Part shown: in pieces, positions 36,538-45,646 of the stretch
Numbering within the stretch: the stretch's first letter is position 1
Layout of the letters: the number at the start of each line of letters is the position of its first letter
Assembly (NCBI RefSeq): GCF_000426545.1
Contig: NZ_AUFO01000022.1
Coordinates: 53,813-117,812 of the forward strand
DNA from: Paenibacillus massiliensis subsp. panacisoli DSM 21345
Lineage (GTDB): Bacteria > Bacillota > Bacilli > Paenibacillales > Paenibacillaceae
DNA: 64,000 nt
Direction of reading: 5' to 3'
The notes under the pieces: generated by a model
Database searches by the model: none
What the model saw: only the letters and a program-made list of their open reading frames with translations
Told to the model about the DNA's origin: nothing
Program-made: the position numbers and the translations under genes

Positions 36538-36783
36538 ATGCAACGACAGCCATTGGCACCGCATGAGTCGCTGGAGCTGCACGAATTGCTTAATTTCAAG
36601 ACGCTATGCTTGGCCAAGTCCAAGCTGATGCAGGGCCTCGTATTTGACCAAGAGCTGAAGGACTTAATGCAGAAGGATGTTGAGCATACTTCTCAGGCTA
36701 TCGCAGAGCTTCAGGCTGTATATGTCAACGCTCCATTTCAGGCGCCCGTTCCCCATAACCGTCCTACACCCATCTTGAACTAA
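36538..36783 (+). CDS. small coat-F-like spore protein (YraG-like)
   Basis: An 81-residue protein ([29 protein letters not shown]) of the small coat-F related type found next to adhB in B. subtilis (the yraG-yraF-adhB-yraE-yraD cluster). It is mostly helical with a proline-rich tail. ATG 36538 is used because AAGGAAGGGAG lies before it; an ATG at 36511 precedes that ribosome site. Its relation to the 38375 product is visible in [16 protein letters not shown] versus EVQEIVAFKTVCMTKS. It is expected in the spore coat or mother cell; the exact role is unknown. Confidence 0.7.
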   Translation: MQRQPLAPHESLELHELLNFKTLCLAKSKLMQGLVFDQELKDLMQKDVEHTSQAIAELQAVYVNAPFQAPVPHNRPTPILN

Positions 36784-36799
36784 AGGGGAGATTTTTTTC

Positions 36800-37186
36800 A
36801 TGAATAATGATAATCTTGACCCAATTAATGCACTGAATATGCCGGAGATGGCGGATATGACCTTTGCTATGGATTTTATGATGCGGGCGAAGGAAGGGGT
36901 AAGAAATACCGCTGTTGCCCTTACCGAGACTGTATCGCCAGAAGCCCGTACACTACTCCGCAGACAATTGCATGATAGTATTGCCTTGCATCAGGAAATT
37001 ACGGAGCTCATGGTGCGCAAGAAATGGTTCCACCCGTATGAGCTGGAGGAGCAATATAAGCTGGATCAGTTGTCGGCACAGAACACACTTCAGATCGGTC
37101 AAATGAATCTGTTCCGGGATGATACACGGCGCAAAGGAATGTTCGATCGAACGCCAGATGAGCATCTGGGGGTGGATCAGGCATGA
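36800..37186 (+). CDS. coat F domain spore coat protein (YraF-like)
   Basis: The 128-residue product carries a coat F domain: [28 protein letters not shown] followed by [36 protein letters not shown]. CotF-type proteins are small helical, ferritin-like-fold spore coat components. It starts behind AAAGGGGAG and its stop overlaps the dehydrogenase start as ATGA, so the two are translationally coupled. The paralogue at 38592 shares the LTDQVIAMDLLMNAKSGVRN-type block. Confidence 0.78.
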   Translation: MNNDNLDPINALNMPEMADMTFAMDFMMRAKEGVRNTAVALTETVSPEARTLLRRQLHDSIALHQEITELMVRKKWFHPYELEEQYKLDQLSAQNTLQIGQMNLFRDDTRRKGMFDRTPDEHLGVDQA

Positions 37187-38319
37187 AAGCCGTAACCTAT
37201 CAAGGGATTAAAAATATCGTAGTGAAGGACGTGCCTGATCCGAGAATTGAGAAGCCTGACGATATGATTGTCAAAATGACCAGCACAGCGATCTGTGGCT
37301 CTGATCTGCATCTGGTGCACGGCATGATTTCGAATCTGCAGGAGAATTATATTATCGGGCACGAGCCTATGGGAATTGTGGAAGAAGTAGGATCGGGTGT
37401 CACCAAGCTCAAGAAGGGCGACAGGGTTGTGATTCCGTTCAATATTGCGTGTGGCGAGTGTATCTACTGCAAGCATGAGCTTGAATCTCAATGCGATCAT
37501 TCGAATCCGAACGGGGACATGGGCGCATATTTCGGTTATTCAGGCAACACGGGTGGTTATCCTGGGGGACAGGCGGAGTATCTGCGAGTACCCTTCGCGA
37601 ATTTTACCCATTTCAGAATACCAGAGAGCTGTGAGGAGCCTGACGAAAAGCTGTGTCTCATTGCGGACGTGCTACCGACGGCCTACTGGAGCGTGGAGAA
37701 TGCGGGTGTCAAGAAAGAGGATACCGTTATTGTGCTGGGCTGTGGACCTGTGGGACTTCTCGTGCAGAAGTTCGCATGGTTAAAAGGAGCAAAGCGTGTA
37801 ATCGCCGTGGATTATATCGATTATCGCTTGCAGCATGCGAAGCGCACCAATCATGTGGAAATTGTTAATTTTGAACAGCACCCAGATACAGGCAACTATC
37901 TCAAGGAAATGACCCATGGTGGCGCCGATGTCGTCATAGATGCTGTAGGTATGGATGGAAAGATGAATGATCTGGAATTTCTGGCAAGTGGCTTGAAGCT
38001 GCAGGGTGGCACTATGAGTCCGCTGGTTATGGCCGCCCAGGCCGTCCGCAAATGTGGAACGATCCAGATTACGGGTGTCTACGCTGGTCGTTACCATGGA
38101 TTTCCGCTCGGAGACATCATGCAGCGTAATATTAACATTCGTTCTGGGCAGGCTCCGGTTATTCACTACATGCCGCATATGTATGATCTAATCACATCCG
38201 GGAACGTAGATCCCGGTGATATTATCACTCACATCATTCCCCTTAAGGATGCGAAGCAGGGGTATGAGGTGTTTGATACCAAGACGGACAATTGCATCAA
38301 AGTGATTCTGAAGCCATAG
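37183..38319 (+). CDS. adhB: zinc-dependent alcohol dehydrogenase (AdhB-like)
   Basis: A medium-chain dehydrogenase of 378 residues. The catalytic zinc ligands are Cys38 and His60-Glu61 (ICGSDLH, GHEPMG), the structural zinc is held by Cys90, Cys93, Cys96 and Cys104, and the NAD-binding Rossmann turn is LGCGPVGLL. The insert ([23 protein letters not shown]) is typical of the glutathione-independent formaldehyde dehydrogenase-like branch. In B. subtilis the same gene is flanked by coat-F-like genes, as here on both sides, suggesting sporulation-linked expression. The substrate is unknown. Confidence 0.85.
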   Translation: MKAVTYQGIKNIVVKDVPDPRIEKPDDMIVKMTSTAICGSDLHLVHGMISNLQENYIIGHEPMGIVEEVGSGVTKLKKGDRVVIPFNIACGECIYCKHELESQCDHSNPNGDMGAYFGYSGNTGGYPGGQAEYLRVPFANFTHFRIPESCEEPDEKLCLIADVLPTAYWSVENAGVKKEDTVIVLGCGPVGLLVQKFAWLKGAKRVIAVDYIDYRLQHAKRTNHVEIVNFEQHPDTGNYLKEMTHGGADVVIDAVGMDGKMNDLEFLASGLKLQGGTMSPLVMAAQAVRKCGTIQITGVYAGRYHGFPLGDIMQRNINIRSGQAPVIHYMPHMYDLITSGNVDPGDIITHIIPLKDAKQGYEVFDTKTDNCIKVILKP

Positions 38320-38374
38320 GTAGCATGAGGATGATATTTGTATACTCTGTACCTGAATTTGGGGGAATACCGTG

Positions 38375-38587
38375 ATGGAGATAAACTCGAAATATGCCTT
38401 ACATGAGACCTTGGAGGTACAGGAGATCGTTGCATTCAAGACTGTATGTATGACAAAGAGCTTGACGATGCAGGCTTTGGTCACAGATCCAGAGCTACTG
38501 AGCCTCCTGAGTAACGATGTTAAAGTAACCACACAGCAACTGCAAGAGCTTGGCGGAATTCTGTCCAAATCACAGCAAGGGAGCTGA
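38375..38587 (+). CDS. small coat-F-like spore protein (YraE/YraG-like)
   Basis: A 70-residue protein (MEINSKYALHETLEVQEIVAFKTVCM) related to the 36538 product by the E-x-x-E-(I/L)-(V/L)-x-F-K-T motif. ATG 38375 lies behind GGGGGAA; a GTG three bases earlier is also possible. It is the fourth gene of the coat cluster, 5 bases before the last one. Confidence 0.65.
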   Translation: MEINSKYALHETLEVQEIVAFKTVCMTKSLTMQALVTDPELLSLLSNDVKVTTQQLQELGGILSKSQQGS

Positions 38588-38591
38588 AGGG

Positions 38592-38888
38592 ATGAATCCG
38601 ATTCTGGAATATATTACAGGTATGGGGTCCTTAACCGATCAGGTCATTGCCATGGATCTCCTCATGAACGCCAAAAGTGGGGTGCGAAACTACGCCATGG
38701 CAGTCACAGAATGTGCCTCACCCGAAATCAGAGCTGTACTTACCAAGCAATTAAATGAAGCGATTGATGCGCATGAAAGGATCGCCACCTACATGATCGA
38801 GCGTGGATTATATCAACCCTTTGATGTTCAGGAGCAGCTTCAGTTGAATTTGAAAAACATGCAGACGGCTTTGAATATAACAACTTAA
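38592..38888 (+). CDS. coat F domain spore coat protein (YraD-like)
   Basis: A 98-residue coat F protein (LTDQVIAMDLLMNAKSGVRNYAMAVTECASPEI...) paralogous to the 36800 product. Start ATG 38592 with AAGGGAG 8 bases upstream; the frame is open back to 38550 but that part overlaps the previous gene and lacks a ribosome site. It is the last gene of the cluster, followed by a terminator at 38915. Confidence 0.77.
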   Translation: MNPILEYITGMGSLTDQVIAMDLLMNAKSGVRNYAMAVTECASPEIRAVLTKQLNEAIDAHERIATYMIERGLYQPFDVQEQLQLNLKNMQTALNITT

Positions 38889-38914
38889 TCCTGTTTCCCT
38901 TATGGGACTGGATC

Positions 38915-38945
38915 AAAGAGCACTCTCCAGAGTGTTCTTTTTTGT
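38915..38945 (+). terminator. terminator of the coat/adhB cluster
   Basis: AAAGAGCACTCT / AGAGTGTTCTTT stem with a 2-base loop and a T run. Confidence 0.85.
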
Positions 38946-39095
38946 CTATATCGCTTACACAGCATTTTATTTCATGTCTTTGCAAAGTGCTATAATACGT
39001 CTAATGCGTCTAAAAAGATTATGCTGTGCTTGTCTTCGAGTGGTACACTATATCTGATTAGCTATCATTAATGTCACGACAGGAGAGAACACGCT

Positions 39096-40037
39096 ATGCA
39101 CAATCAAACTAAGCGTACACGCGCTGCAATCATAGGCTTGGGAGGCATTGCTCAAAAAGTATATTTGCCACTATTATCCGCTCATGCCCATGTAGAGATA
39201 GCAGGGCTCATGAACCGGTCCGTAGAACCGATCGAACGCATGCAGCAGCTATATCGTATTGAACAGGGTACTACAGATATTAAAGAGCTGCTGTCGTGGG
39301 ATCTGGATGCAGTCTTTATACATACAGCTACAGAGGCTCATTTCGAGCTGGTTATGCAGTGTCTGGAGCGTGGACTTGCAGTATATGTAGATAAGCCACT
39401 CTCCTATAATATTCGGGAATCTGAAGAGATGACAGCTTTCGCAGAGGCGCAGGGGCTACTGTTGGCTGTCGGCTTCAACCGCAGATTCGCTCCATTATAC
39501 AAGAAGGCTAGAGCGTGGATGGAGGAAGGAGCGCTACTGGAGTCCTTATCTGTCATCAAGCATCGCACGGGGCTCCATAATCGTCCTGCCAAAGAGACCA
39601 TCTATGATGATCTGATTCATATGCTGGATCTATTGGTGTGGTTGGCCAAGGATGATTATGAGCTGCTGCATCATTATGCTCGCACAGACGATGCAGGAAG
39701 ATTACTGCATAGTGCCGGCGCGGTAAAGCTTAGCAATCATGCTTATAGCACATTTGATATGGTACGGCAGGGTGGAACGGATATTGAGAAAATCGAGCTA
39801 CATGGTGGCGGAAGATCAGCGATAATCACGAATCTGGAGCAGGCGCTATATTACGAGAAAGGCTCCCTTCCTCAGGAAGAAACGTTCGGAAGCTGGGATG
39901 GTATTTTGCATCGACGTGGCTTTGCAGGGGCAGTGGATGAATTCCTCCAGACCCTGGAGCGTCCAGAGGATTGCCTGATCAGTGCGGATCGTGTGATCGA
40001 GAGCCATCATTTGGCTGAATTGATTATCAAGTCTTAG
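39096..40037 (+). CDS. Gfo/Idh/MocA-family oxidoreductase
   Basis: The 313-residue protein begins with the NAD(P)-binding Rossmann motif AAIIGLGGIAQKVYLP and has the family EKP-like signature as YVDKPLSY, with Lys in the catalytic position, then a substrate domain with HMLDLLVWL. Members oxidise or reduce sugars, inositols or related compounds. The sequence is of the short, virulence-factor (MviM)-like type and the substrate cannot be told. ATG 39096 follows AGGAGAG. It appears monocistronic, upstream of a TetR regulator. Confidence 0.82.
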   Translation: MHNQTKRTRAAIIGLGGIAQKVYLPLLSAHAHVEIAGLMNRSVEPIERMQQLYRIEQGTTDIKELLSWDLDAVFIHTATEAHFELVMQCLERGLAVYVDKPLSYNIRESEEMTAFAEAQGLLLAVGFNRRFAPLYKKARAWMEEGALLESLSVIKHRTGLHNRPAKETIYDDLIHMLDLLVWLAKDDYELLHHYARTDDAGRLLHSAGAVKLSNHAYSTFDMVRQGGTDIEKIELHGGGRSAIITNLEQALYYEKGSLPQEETFGSWDGILHRRGFAGAVDEFLQTLERPEDCLISADRVIESHHLAELIIKS

Positions 40038-40087
40038 CAGGGGTTCTTCTCGTCATGAATTTGTTCGAACGATCCAATAAGGCGATT

Positions 40088-40109
40088 TTGTTGACTACTG
40101 GGTCAACAA
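40088..40109 (+). promoter_or_regulatory. palindromic operator before the TetR gene
   Basis: TTGTTGAC, six bases, GTCAACAA: a perfect 8-bp inverted repeat ending 16 bases before the regulator's ATG, where a TetR repressor would control its own gene. Confidence 0.55.
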
Positions 40110-40125
40110 GCAATAGAATGGATGC

Positions 40126-40701
40126 ATGAGCAGACCGAGAGAATTTGATGTTGATGACGTGCTACACCAATGTATGGAAGTATTCTGGGAAAAGGGCTTC
40201 AAGTCAACCTCCTATGAGGATTTGACTCGTTCGACAGGAGTTAAGAAGCAAAGCCTGTATTGCGTGTTCAATGATAAGCGCAGTCTATTCTTGAAATCCT
40301 TGGCACACTACCGCAGCTATAGTATTGGAGTGCTGAAGGAACTAGATGCCGAGGACAAGTCTCCGTTGAGCAAGCTGGAAGCACTGCTAGACTCGCTACT
40401 GAGTGATGAGATGATGAGTCGCGGCTGTATGATGGTCAATACGTCCCTGGAATTCGGAACAGATGACGCACAGATCTCCCGCGAGGTGGAGCTGTTGTTC
40501 GTAGAGTCAGTGCAGATCATCGAGCGGATCATTCGCAGTGGTCAGGAGCAGCAACTGATTACGCGACGATATACTAGCCAGGAGCTGGCAGCTTATCTGA
40601 ACAATGCGATACTAGGTGCGAGAACCTTGGGTAGATCCGGTGCAGCTCCAGAGCAGATCAAAGCCGTCTTGCAAACATCGTTTGCAATGATCCTGGCTTG
40701 A
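40126..40701 (+). CDS. TetR/AcrR-family transcriptional regulator
   Basis: The 191-residue product has an N-terminal TetR helix-turn-helix (VLHQCMEVFWEKGFKSTSYEDLTRSTGVKKQSLYCVF) and a C-terminal ligand domain with a RGCMMVNT segment typical of the group that often regulates reductase or efflux genes. The palindrome at 40088 suggests autoregulation. Its target may be the adjacent oxidoreductase or an unlinked gene. Confidence 0.85.
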   Translation: MSRPREFDVDDVLHQCMEVFWEKGFKSTSYEDLTRSTGVKKQSLYCVFNDKRSLFLKSLAHYRSYSIGVLKELDAEDKSPLSKLEALLDSLLSDEMMSRGCMMVNTSLEFGTDDAQISREVELLFVESVQIIERIIRSGQEQQLITRRYTSQELAAYLNNAILGARTLGRSGAAPEQIKAVLQTSFAMILA

Positions 40702-40842
40702 TCTTTTTTTTTGAACTTTGTTCCTGAAAGCAGCGAGATGATGGGTCATCCAGCATTTTGCACAATGATTAATTTCATGAATAAAAAGGGGGAGACAAAG
40801 CGTATAGCGAATATTAAGGTGAGACAAGGAGGGTGATTGGAT

Positions 40843-41364
40843 ATGGGGCGAACAACATTAGAGATTGGTGTCTTGTCTGGATACGAGCCTGAGATAGGAC
40901 GGTGGCTTTGGTGTCTGGAGGATGTGCGCAGGACGATTGTGAACAAGCTGAAGGGCTTAGATCAAGAGTTGCTGGATGAAAAAGTTGACGGTCGGCACAG
41001 CATCGGCTCGCTGCTGTATCATATTGCGCTGATTGAGGCGGATTGGCTATATGTCGAGGTGCTTGAAACCGAATATGAGCCGGAAATTCGTTCTTTGTTC
41101 CAGCTAAGTGACAGGTTGGAGAATGGGTCTCTGGTTCATGTGGAAGGAGAAACGCTGGAACAACATCTTGCTCGCTTGCAGACTGTCCGTGACAGGTTAC
41201 TGTATCATTTTAGGCAGATTGATCTGACGGACTGGAGAACGCCAAGGCACTTGGAAGACTATGATGTCACCCCTGAATGGGTTGTTTATCATTTAGTTGA
41301 GCATGAGGCTCATCACAGAGGACAAATATTCGAGCTATTAAGAACATTGCAAACAACGAATTAA
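40843..41364 (+). CDS. DinB-like protein
   Basis: A 173-residue four-helix-bundle DinB/YfiT-type protein. The three metal-binding histidines appear in LLYHIALIEADW, and in VVYHLVEHEAHHRGQI. Such proteins are putative metal-dependent transferases or hydrolases, many using bacillithiol or related thiols; the substrate is unknown. ATG 40843 is preferred to the TTG at 40837 because AAGGAGGG is 9 bases upstream. A long hairpin at 41424 follows. Confidence 0.8.
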   Translation: MGRTTLEIGVLSGYEPEIGRWLWCLEDVRRTIVNKLKGLDQELLDEKVDGRHSIGSLLYHIALIEADWLYVEVLETEYEPEIRSLFQLSDRLENGSLVHVEGETLEQHLARLQTVRDRLLYHFRQIDLTDWRTPRHLEDYDVTPEWVVYHLVEHEAHHRGQIFELLRTLQTTN

Positions 41365-41423
41365 TAAATCAACTTGCCCGGAAGGCAGCAGAGCCTCAAA
41401 TCATCATACAAATGACCGATACG

Positions 41424-41464
41424 CAGAGCAGCGATTCTCACATTAGTGGAGAATCGCTGCTCTG
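41424..41464 (+). terminator. hairpin after the DinB-like gene
   Basis: A perfect 16-bp stem CAGAGCAGCGATTCTC / GAGAATCGCTGCTCTG with a 9-base loop. The T run is displaced (TTGAGGTTTT), but position and stem strength favour a terminator. Confidence 0.7.
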
Positions 41465-41476
41465 TTGAGGTTTTAG

Positions 41477-41647
41477 GCTTTTGAGAGGAGAGGGAGCTGT
41501 CTCCGCCACTACAAAATCTCGAAAAGAGACCTTCTAAAAATCATTTTAGGGGCAGCTCCTCTAGAAGAATTTGAGCAGTTCTTTAAAGATTGGAATAGAC
41601 AGGGTGGACAGGAAATAATCCTAGAAGTGACAGTAATAATCCAATGA
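41477..41647 (+). pseudogene. remnant of an extracellular solute-binding protein gene (C-terminal end only)
   Basis: An open stretch without a start codon reads, near its end, KISKRDLLKIILGAAPLEE and FEQFFKDWNRQGGQEIIL before TGA at 41645-41647. The pattern I-x-G-x-x-P-L-E-E-F-x-x-F-x-x-x-W-x-x-x-G-G-x-E is like the C-terminus of LplA/YtcQ-type sugar-binding lipoproteins. It lies immediately before the two permease genes of the same transporter class, whose intact binding protein is at 43727. I infer a decayed older copy. Nothing else is seen between 41465 and 41713. Confidence 0.4.
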
Positions 41648-41713
41648 ATGGAAGTACCCAGTCATATCTGTGTTGTATCGAGAAAATACGCAATACTGGA
41701 GGGAAATGATGAC

Positions 41714-42664
41714 ATGAACAACGCTAGAGATCCCCTGATCGGTACACAATCATTAAAGAGGCCCAGAAGAGATAAATATCATTTATTTCTAATGGCATTA
41801 CCCTTCCTAGTGTTGGCCTTTCTCTTTTCTTACCTGCCTCTTTACGGATGGATCTATGCTTTTTATGATTATCGGCCAGGCATCCCGCTCTCTGCTTCGG
41901 AATACATGGGTTTTGAATGGTTCACCTCAATGGTAGCGAATGAAATACAACGTCAGGAAATTATCAGGGTGCTACGTAACACAGTTGCCATAAGCAGCTT
42001 AAATATTGCGACCTCCATATTCCCAGTAATCTTTGCCGTATTTCTGATTGAGCTTAGAAGCACGAAATTCAAAAAAATCGTACAAACGCTTACAACCTTG
42101 CCGAACTTCATCAGCTGGGTGCTTGTATACTCGTTCGCGTTCATGTTGTTTTCTGTAGACAATGGCTTCCTTAATAACTTTCTACTGGAGATGGGATGGA
42201 TTTACCAGCCGCTGAATATTCTGGCCTCCGATGATCATACCTGGCTGGCGATGACGTTATGGAGTGTGTGGAAGGGTCTCGGATGGGGCGCAATAATGTA
42301 TATCGCGGCCATTACAGGAATCGATCAAGAAATCTATGAAGCAGCGCGGGTCGACGGCGCAGGACGCTTTCGTTTGATGTGGCATGTGACCGTTCCGGGA
42401 CTTATGCCAACATTTTTCGTACTGTTGTTACTCTCCATCGGGAACTTCATCAATAACGGGATGGAGCAGTTCTATGTATTCCAAAATGCGATGAACACGA
42501 GTCATATCGAAGTGCTAGATCTGTACGTCTACAATATTGGGATGACCAATTCCAACTTTGGGTTTGCCACGGCTGTTAGCTTGCTGAAATCGCTGGTTAG
42601 TCTGTTTCTGCTGTTCGTAGCCAATAATCTGTCCAGAGTTATTCGAAAAGAAAGTATCTTCTAA
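41714..42664 (+). CDS. ABC transporter permease, LplB/YteP type
   Basis: A 316-residue carbohydrate ABC permease with about six membrane segments (LFLMALPFLVLAFLFSYLPLYGW first) and the EAA loop EAARVDGAGRFRLMWHVTVPGL, which docks onto the ATPase. ATG 41714 has GGAGGG 10 bases upstream; the frame extends to 41648 without a ribosome site. It is the first intact gene of a permease-permease-binding protein set. The ATPase is not encoded here; such systems share MsmX-type ATPases. Relatives import oligosaccharides from plant cell wall polymers. Confidence 0.87.
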   Translation: MNNARDPLIGTQSLKRPRRDKYHLFLMALPFLVLAFLFSYLPLYGWIYAFYDYRPGIPLSASEYMGFEWFTSMVANEIQRQEIIRVLRNTVAISSLNIATSIFPVIFAVFLIELRSTKFKKIVQTLTTLPNFISWVLVYSFAFMLFSVDNGFLNNFLLEMGWIYQPLNILASDDHTWLAMTLWSVWKGLGWGAIMYIAAITGIDQEIYEAARVDGAGRFRLMWHVTVPGLMPTFFVLLLLSIGNFINNGMEQFYVFQNAMNTSHIEVLDLYVYNIGMTNSNFGFATAVSLLKSLVSLFLLFVANNLSRVIRKESIF

Positions 42665-42699
42665 ATCCTGGTAATAGCGTAAAGGAGGGGAAGTGCAGC

Positions 42700-43587
42700 A
42701 TGCCGATCAAAGAGAAATTCACATGGTTTCACTTCATCAATTATACGGTATTTACGATCATCACGATCATATGTGTATTTCCATTTTACTATCTGTTTAT
42801 TAATACGATCAGCAACAATGACCTGAGCAGTAGAGGGCTGGTCATGTTTTACCCGAAAGGCTTACACTTTACCAACTACACGGATGTCTTCAAAATCCCA
42901 GGTCTGGGTCAAGCAGCGCTTGTGTCTGTTGGTCGTACGCTAATTGGTACCGTATTAACGGTACTTGCATCTGCTTTTCTCGGTTATCTCTTCACCACAC
43001 ACATGTGGGGACGAAAATTTTGGTATCGCTTTCTCGTCATTACGATGTACTTTAATGCCGGTCTTATTCCGTGGTATTTAACGATGCTACATCTGGGGCT
43101 GACCAATAATTTCTTAGCTTATATCTTGCCTGCCATCGTCCAACCGTTCTTTATTATCCTTGTCAAAACCTTTGTAGAGTCTACACCTATAGCTCTGCAA
43201 GAATCCGCACAAATAGATGGTGCAGGTTATTTCAAAATCTTTACATCCATCATCTTCCCGCTCATCACACCCATTCTAGCGACCATTGCTATTTTCTCCT
43301 CCGTCAGCCAGTGGAACAGCTTTACGGATACCTTGTTCTTGATTACGGACCAGCGTCTGTTCACGCTCCAGTTTATATTGTATCGCTACATGAATGAAGC
43401 CACGTCGATAGCACAGTTAATGAAGCAATCTACAGGTGGCATGGATCTGGACTTGGCCAACATGGCTACCCCGACTTCCATCCGAACTACGGTCTCCATG
43501 GTTGTTGTGCTGCCTATTCTGCTCGTGTATCCGTTTTTCCAGCGTTTTTTTGTCAAAGGAATCATGATTGGTGCCGTTAAGGGATAA
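42700..43587 (+). CDS. ABC transporter permease, YtcP type
   Basis: A 295-residue second permease, with six hydrophobic segments and the EAA loop ESAQIDGAGYFKIFTSIIFPL. It begins 35 bases after the first permease with GGAGGGG upstream, and would form the membrane heterodimer with it. In B. subtilis YtcP belongs to the rhamnogalacturonan oligosaccharide importer; whether the same sugar is used here is inference from the CE12-PL11 enzyme and rhamnosidase elsewhere in the window. Confidence 0.87.
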   Translation: MPIKEKFTWFHFINYTVFTIITIICVFPFYYLFINTISNNDLSSRGLVMFYPKGLHFTNYTDVFKIPGLGQAALVSVGRTLIGTVLTVLASAFLGYLFTTHMWGRKFWYRFLVITMYFNAGLIPWYLTMLHLGLTNNFLAYILPAIVQPFFIILVKTFVESTPIALQESAQIDGAGYFKIFTSIIFPLITPILATIAIFSSVSQWNSFTDTLFLITDQRLFTLQFILYRYMNEATSIAQLMKQSTGGMDLDLANMATPTSIRTTVSMVVVLPILLVYPFFQRFFVKGIMIGAVKG

Positions 43588-43726
43588 TCTCCGCTACTTC
43601 ACTTGAAGGGAGGAAGGCTACACGAAATGCTGATGACATCTATAATAATTGAGCTCTATAGAAAGTGATAACTCCAAGGGCTTGAGTAGCAAAAGAAGGA
43701 TCACACATAAGGGAGGACGTATGTAT

Positions 43727-45454
43727 ATGAAAAAAAGATATCAACCGGTGCTACTTGTTCTTATGTGCGTCATATTTATATTTACTTCAGCCTGCAGCAG
43801 CAAGGATAATGACGGAGCCGAAGCAGGAGACTCCACAAAGCTGACAATCGACGTATTCTCTATGCTTGCTAACTATGCCGGTGAACAGCCTGGATGGTTC
43901 GCCAAGCTTGTCGAGGACAAATTTGATCTTAAGTTAAATATCATCTCTTCCAATCTGGCTGGCGGACAGCAAAAAATCGCAACCATGATGGCCTCTGGCG
44001 ATCTAGGCGATCTCGTTGTGTTTGGCACGAATGGTAAGGACTATCAAGACGCAATCAAGGCGGGCCTTTTGCTCGATTGGACTCAGGATGGGCTGCTTGA
44101 CACACATGGTCAAGGCTTATTGAAATATGCTCCTGAAGCAATTGAAGCCAACAAGACGCAATTCGGTGGCGGTACGAGCGTGTACGGAGTGGGCTTTGAC
44201 GTGGGTACAGGAGAGGGACCCTCAGAAGGTGTAACGATGAGCTATGGGCCGAATCTGCGCTGGGACTTGTACCAGAAGCTTGGCAGCCCCAAAATCAAGA
44301 CATTGAATGATTACTTGCCGGTACTGAAGAAAATGCAAGAGCTGGAGCCTAAAAGCGAATCTGGTCGTCCGACCTATGGAATATCGCTTTGGTCTGATTG
44401 GGACAGCAACTACATGACACTTGCCAAGGTCATTGCTCAGTTCCATGGTTATAATGAAGGCGATGGACTTAACCCGGCAGGTCTGACTTTGACGCATCAG
44501 AATAAGAATGAGTGGCAAGGCATCCTCGATGAGGACGGGTATTACCTTCAAGGGCTTAAATTCTATTTTGACGCTAATCAGCTGGGGTTGCTAGATCCCG
44601 ATTCTTTGACGCAAAAGTTCTCCGATGTCTCCAACAAGGTCAAGGATGGACAAGTGCTCTTCTCCCATTTCCCTTGGGTAGATAACGTGTACAACACTTC
44701 GGAACGTACTGCTGAAGGTAAAGGCTTTGCTTTGGTGCCTTTTGAAGAGGAGAAGATCACATCCTACGGGATGAGTCCGTATGGTGGGAACCGAATATGG
44801 GCCATTGGGTCAAAAGCGAAGAACCCGGAGCGAATTATGGAATTTCTGAGCTGGCTGTATTCTCCAGAAGGTGTGATGGAATCCAATTACGGCCCTAAAG
44901 GGCTCGCATGGGACATTGACGATCAAGGCAAACCATTCGTCACAGAATATGGATGGAAAGCATTGCCTGCGAGCTCGGAGCCAGTTCCAGCGGAATATGG
45001 AGGCGGTACTTTCAAGGATGGCATGAATCAGATCAATAACACGACACTGAAGCTTACCAATATTCACCCAGACACAGGCGAGCCGTATGACTATAATCTT
45101 TGGAATTCAACCCTGAATCATGACCCGGACCCCGTAACCCAAAGCTGGCGGGAAGCCATGGGCGCTACCACTGCGAAAGAATATTTTGTGAATAACGATA
45201 TGATCGAGGTGTCAAAACCGTTCTTCACGACGGAGACTCCTGCTACAACACCGGCCCAGCTACAGCAAAAGCTCGACGGCATCGGTAAGATTATCAAGGA
45301 GTATTCCTGGAAAATGATTTTTGCCAAGAATGAAGCAGAATACAATAGCCTCAAAGAAGAGATGATGACTAAATCCAAAGGTCTGGGGTATGACGAGGTT
45401 GTACAATATGAAGTCGAACTAGCAGAGCGGACAGTATTCCCTCACAAAAAATAA
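43727..45454 (+). CDS. extracellular solute-binding lipoprotein (YtcQ/LipO type)
   Basis: A 575-residue sugar-binding lipoprotein: signal peptide MKKRYQPVLLVLMCV... ending in the lipobox TSAC, then a family 1-type binding fold of the long YtcQ class (GGQQKIATMMASGDLGDLV, WDSNYMTLAKVIAQFHGYN, GGNRIWAIGSKAKNPERIMEFL). It delivers oligosaccharide to the two permeases encoded just upstream. ATG 43727 is chosen (GGGAGG about 10 bases upstream); an ATG at 43721 is also possible, while the frame opening at 43649 lacks a ribosome site. It is followed by a terminator at 45534. Confidence 0.87.
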   Translation: MKKRYQPVLLVLMCVIFIFTSACSSKDNDGAEAGDSTKLTIDVFSMLANYAGEQPGWFAKLVEDKFDLKLNIISSNLAGGQQKIATMMASGDLGDLVVFGTNGKDYQDAIKAGLLLDWTQDGLLDTHGQGLLKYAPEAIEANKTQFGGGTSVYGVGFDVGTGEGPSEGVTMSYGPNLRWDLYQKLGSPKIKTLNDYLPVLKKMQELEPKSESGRPTYGISLWSDWDSNYMTLAKVIAQFHGYNEGDGLNPAGLTLTHQNKNEWQGILDEDGYYLQGLKFYFDANQLGLLDPDSLTQKFSDVSNKVKDGQVLFSHFPWVDNVYNTSERTAEGKGFALVPFEEEKITSYGMSPYGGNRIWAIGSKAKNPERIMEFLSWLYSPEGVMESNYGPKGLAWDIDDQGKPFVTEYGWKALPASSEPVPAEYGGGTFKDGMNQINNTTLKLTNIHPDTGEPYDYNLWNSTLNHDPDPVTQSWREAMGATTAKEYFVNNDMIEVSKPFFTTETPATTPAQLQQKLDGIGKIIKEYSWKMIFAKNEAEYNSLKEEMMTKSKGLGYDEVVQYEVELAERTVFPHKK

Positions 45455-45533
45455 CTTTGGCATCTTAGGTGTTATTAGGCACTGTAGTCGCTTAAGCAGT
45501 TTAAATCGCCAGCTATTCACTCTTGCGAACAAG

Positions 45534-45583
45534 AAGAAGGCCTGACGTAGGCATATAGCACACGTCAAGCCTTCTTATTTTAT
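45534..45583. terminator. terminator between the ABC operon and the MATE gene
   Basis: AAGAAGGC.TGACGT pairs with ACGTCA.GCCTTCTT, followed by ATTTTATTC. It sits between convergent genes and may serve both. Confidence 0.7.
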
Positions 45584-45646
45584 TCTGCGTATGTGATTGG
45601 TTCTTGTTATGCATGTCTTTATGCATTCCTGTTCCATCGGGAGAAG

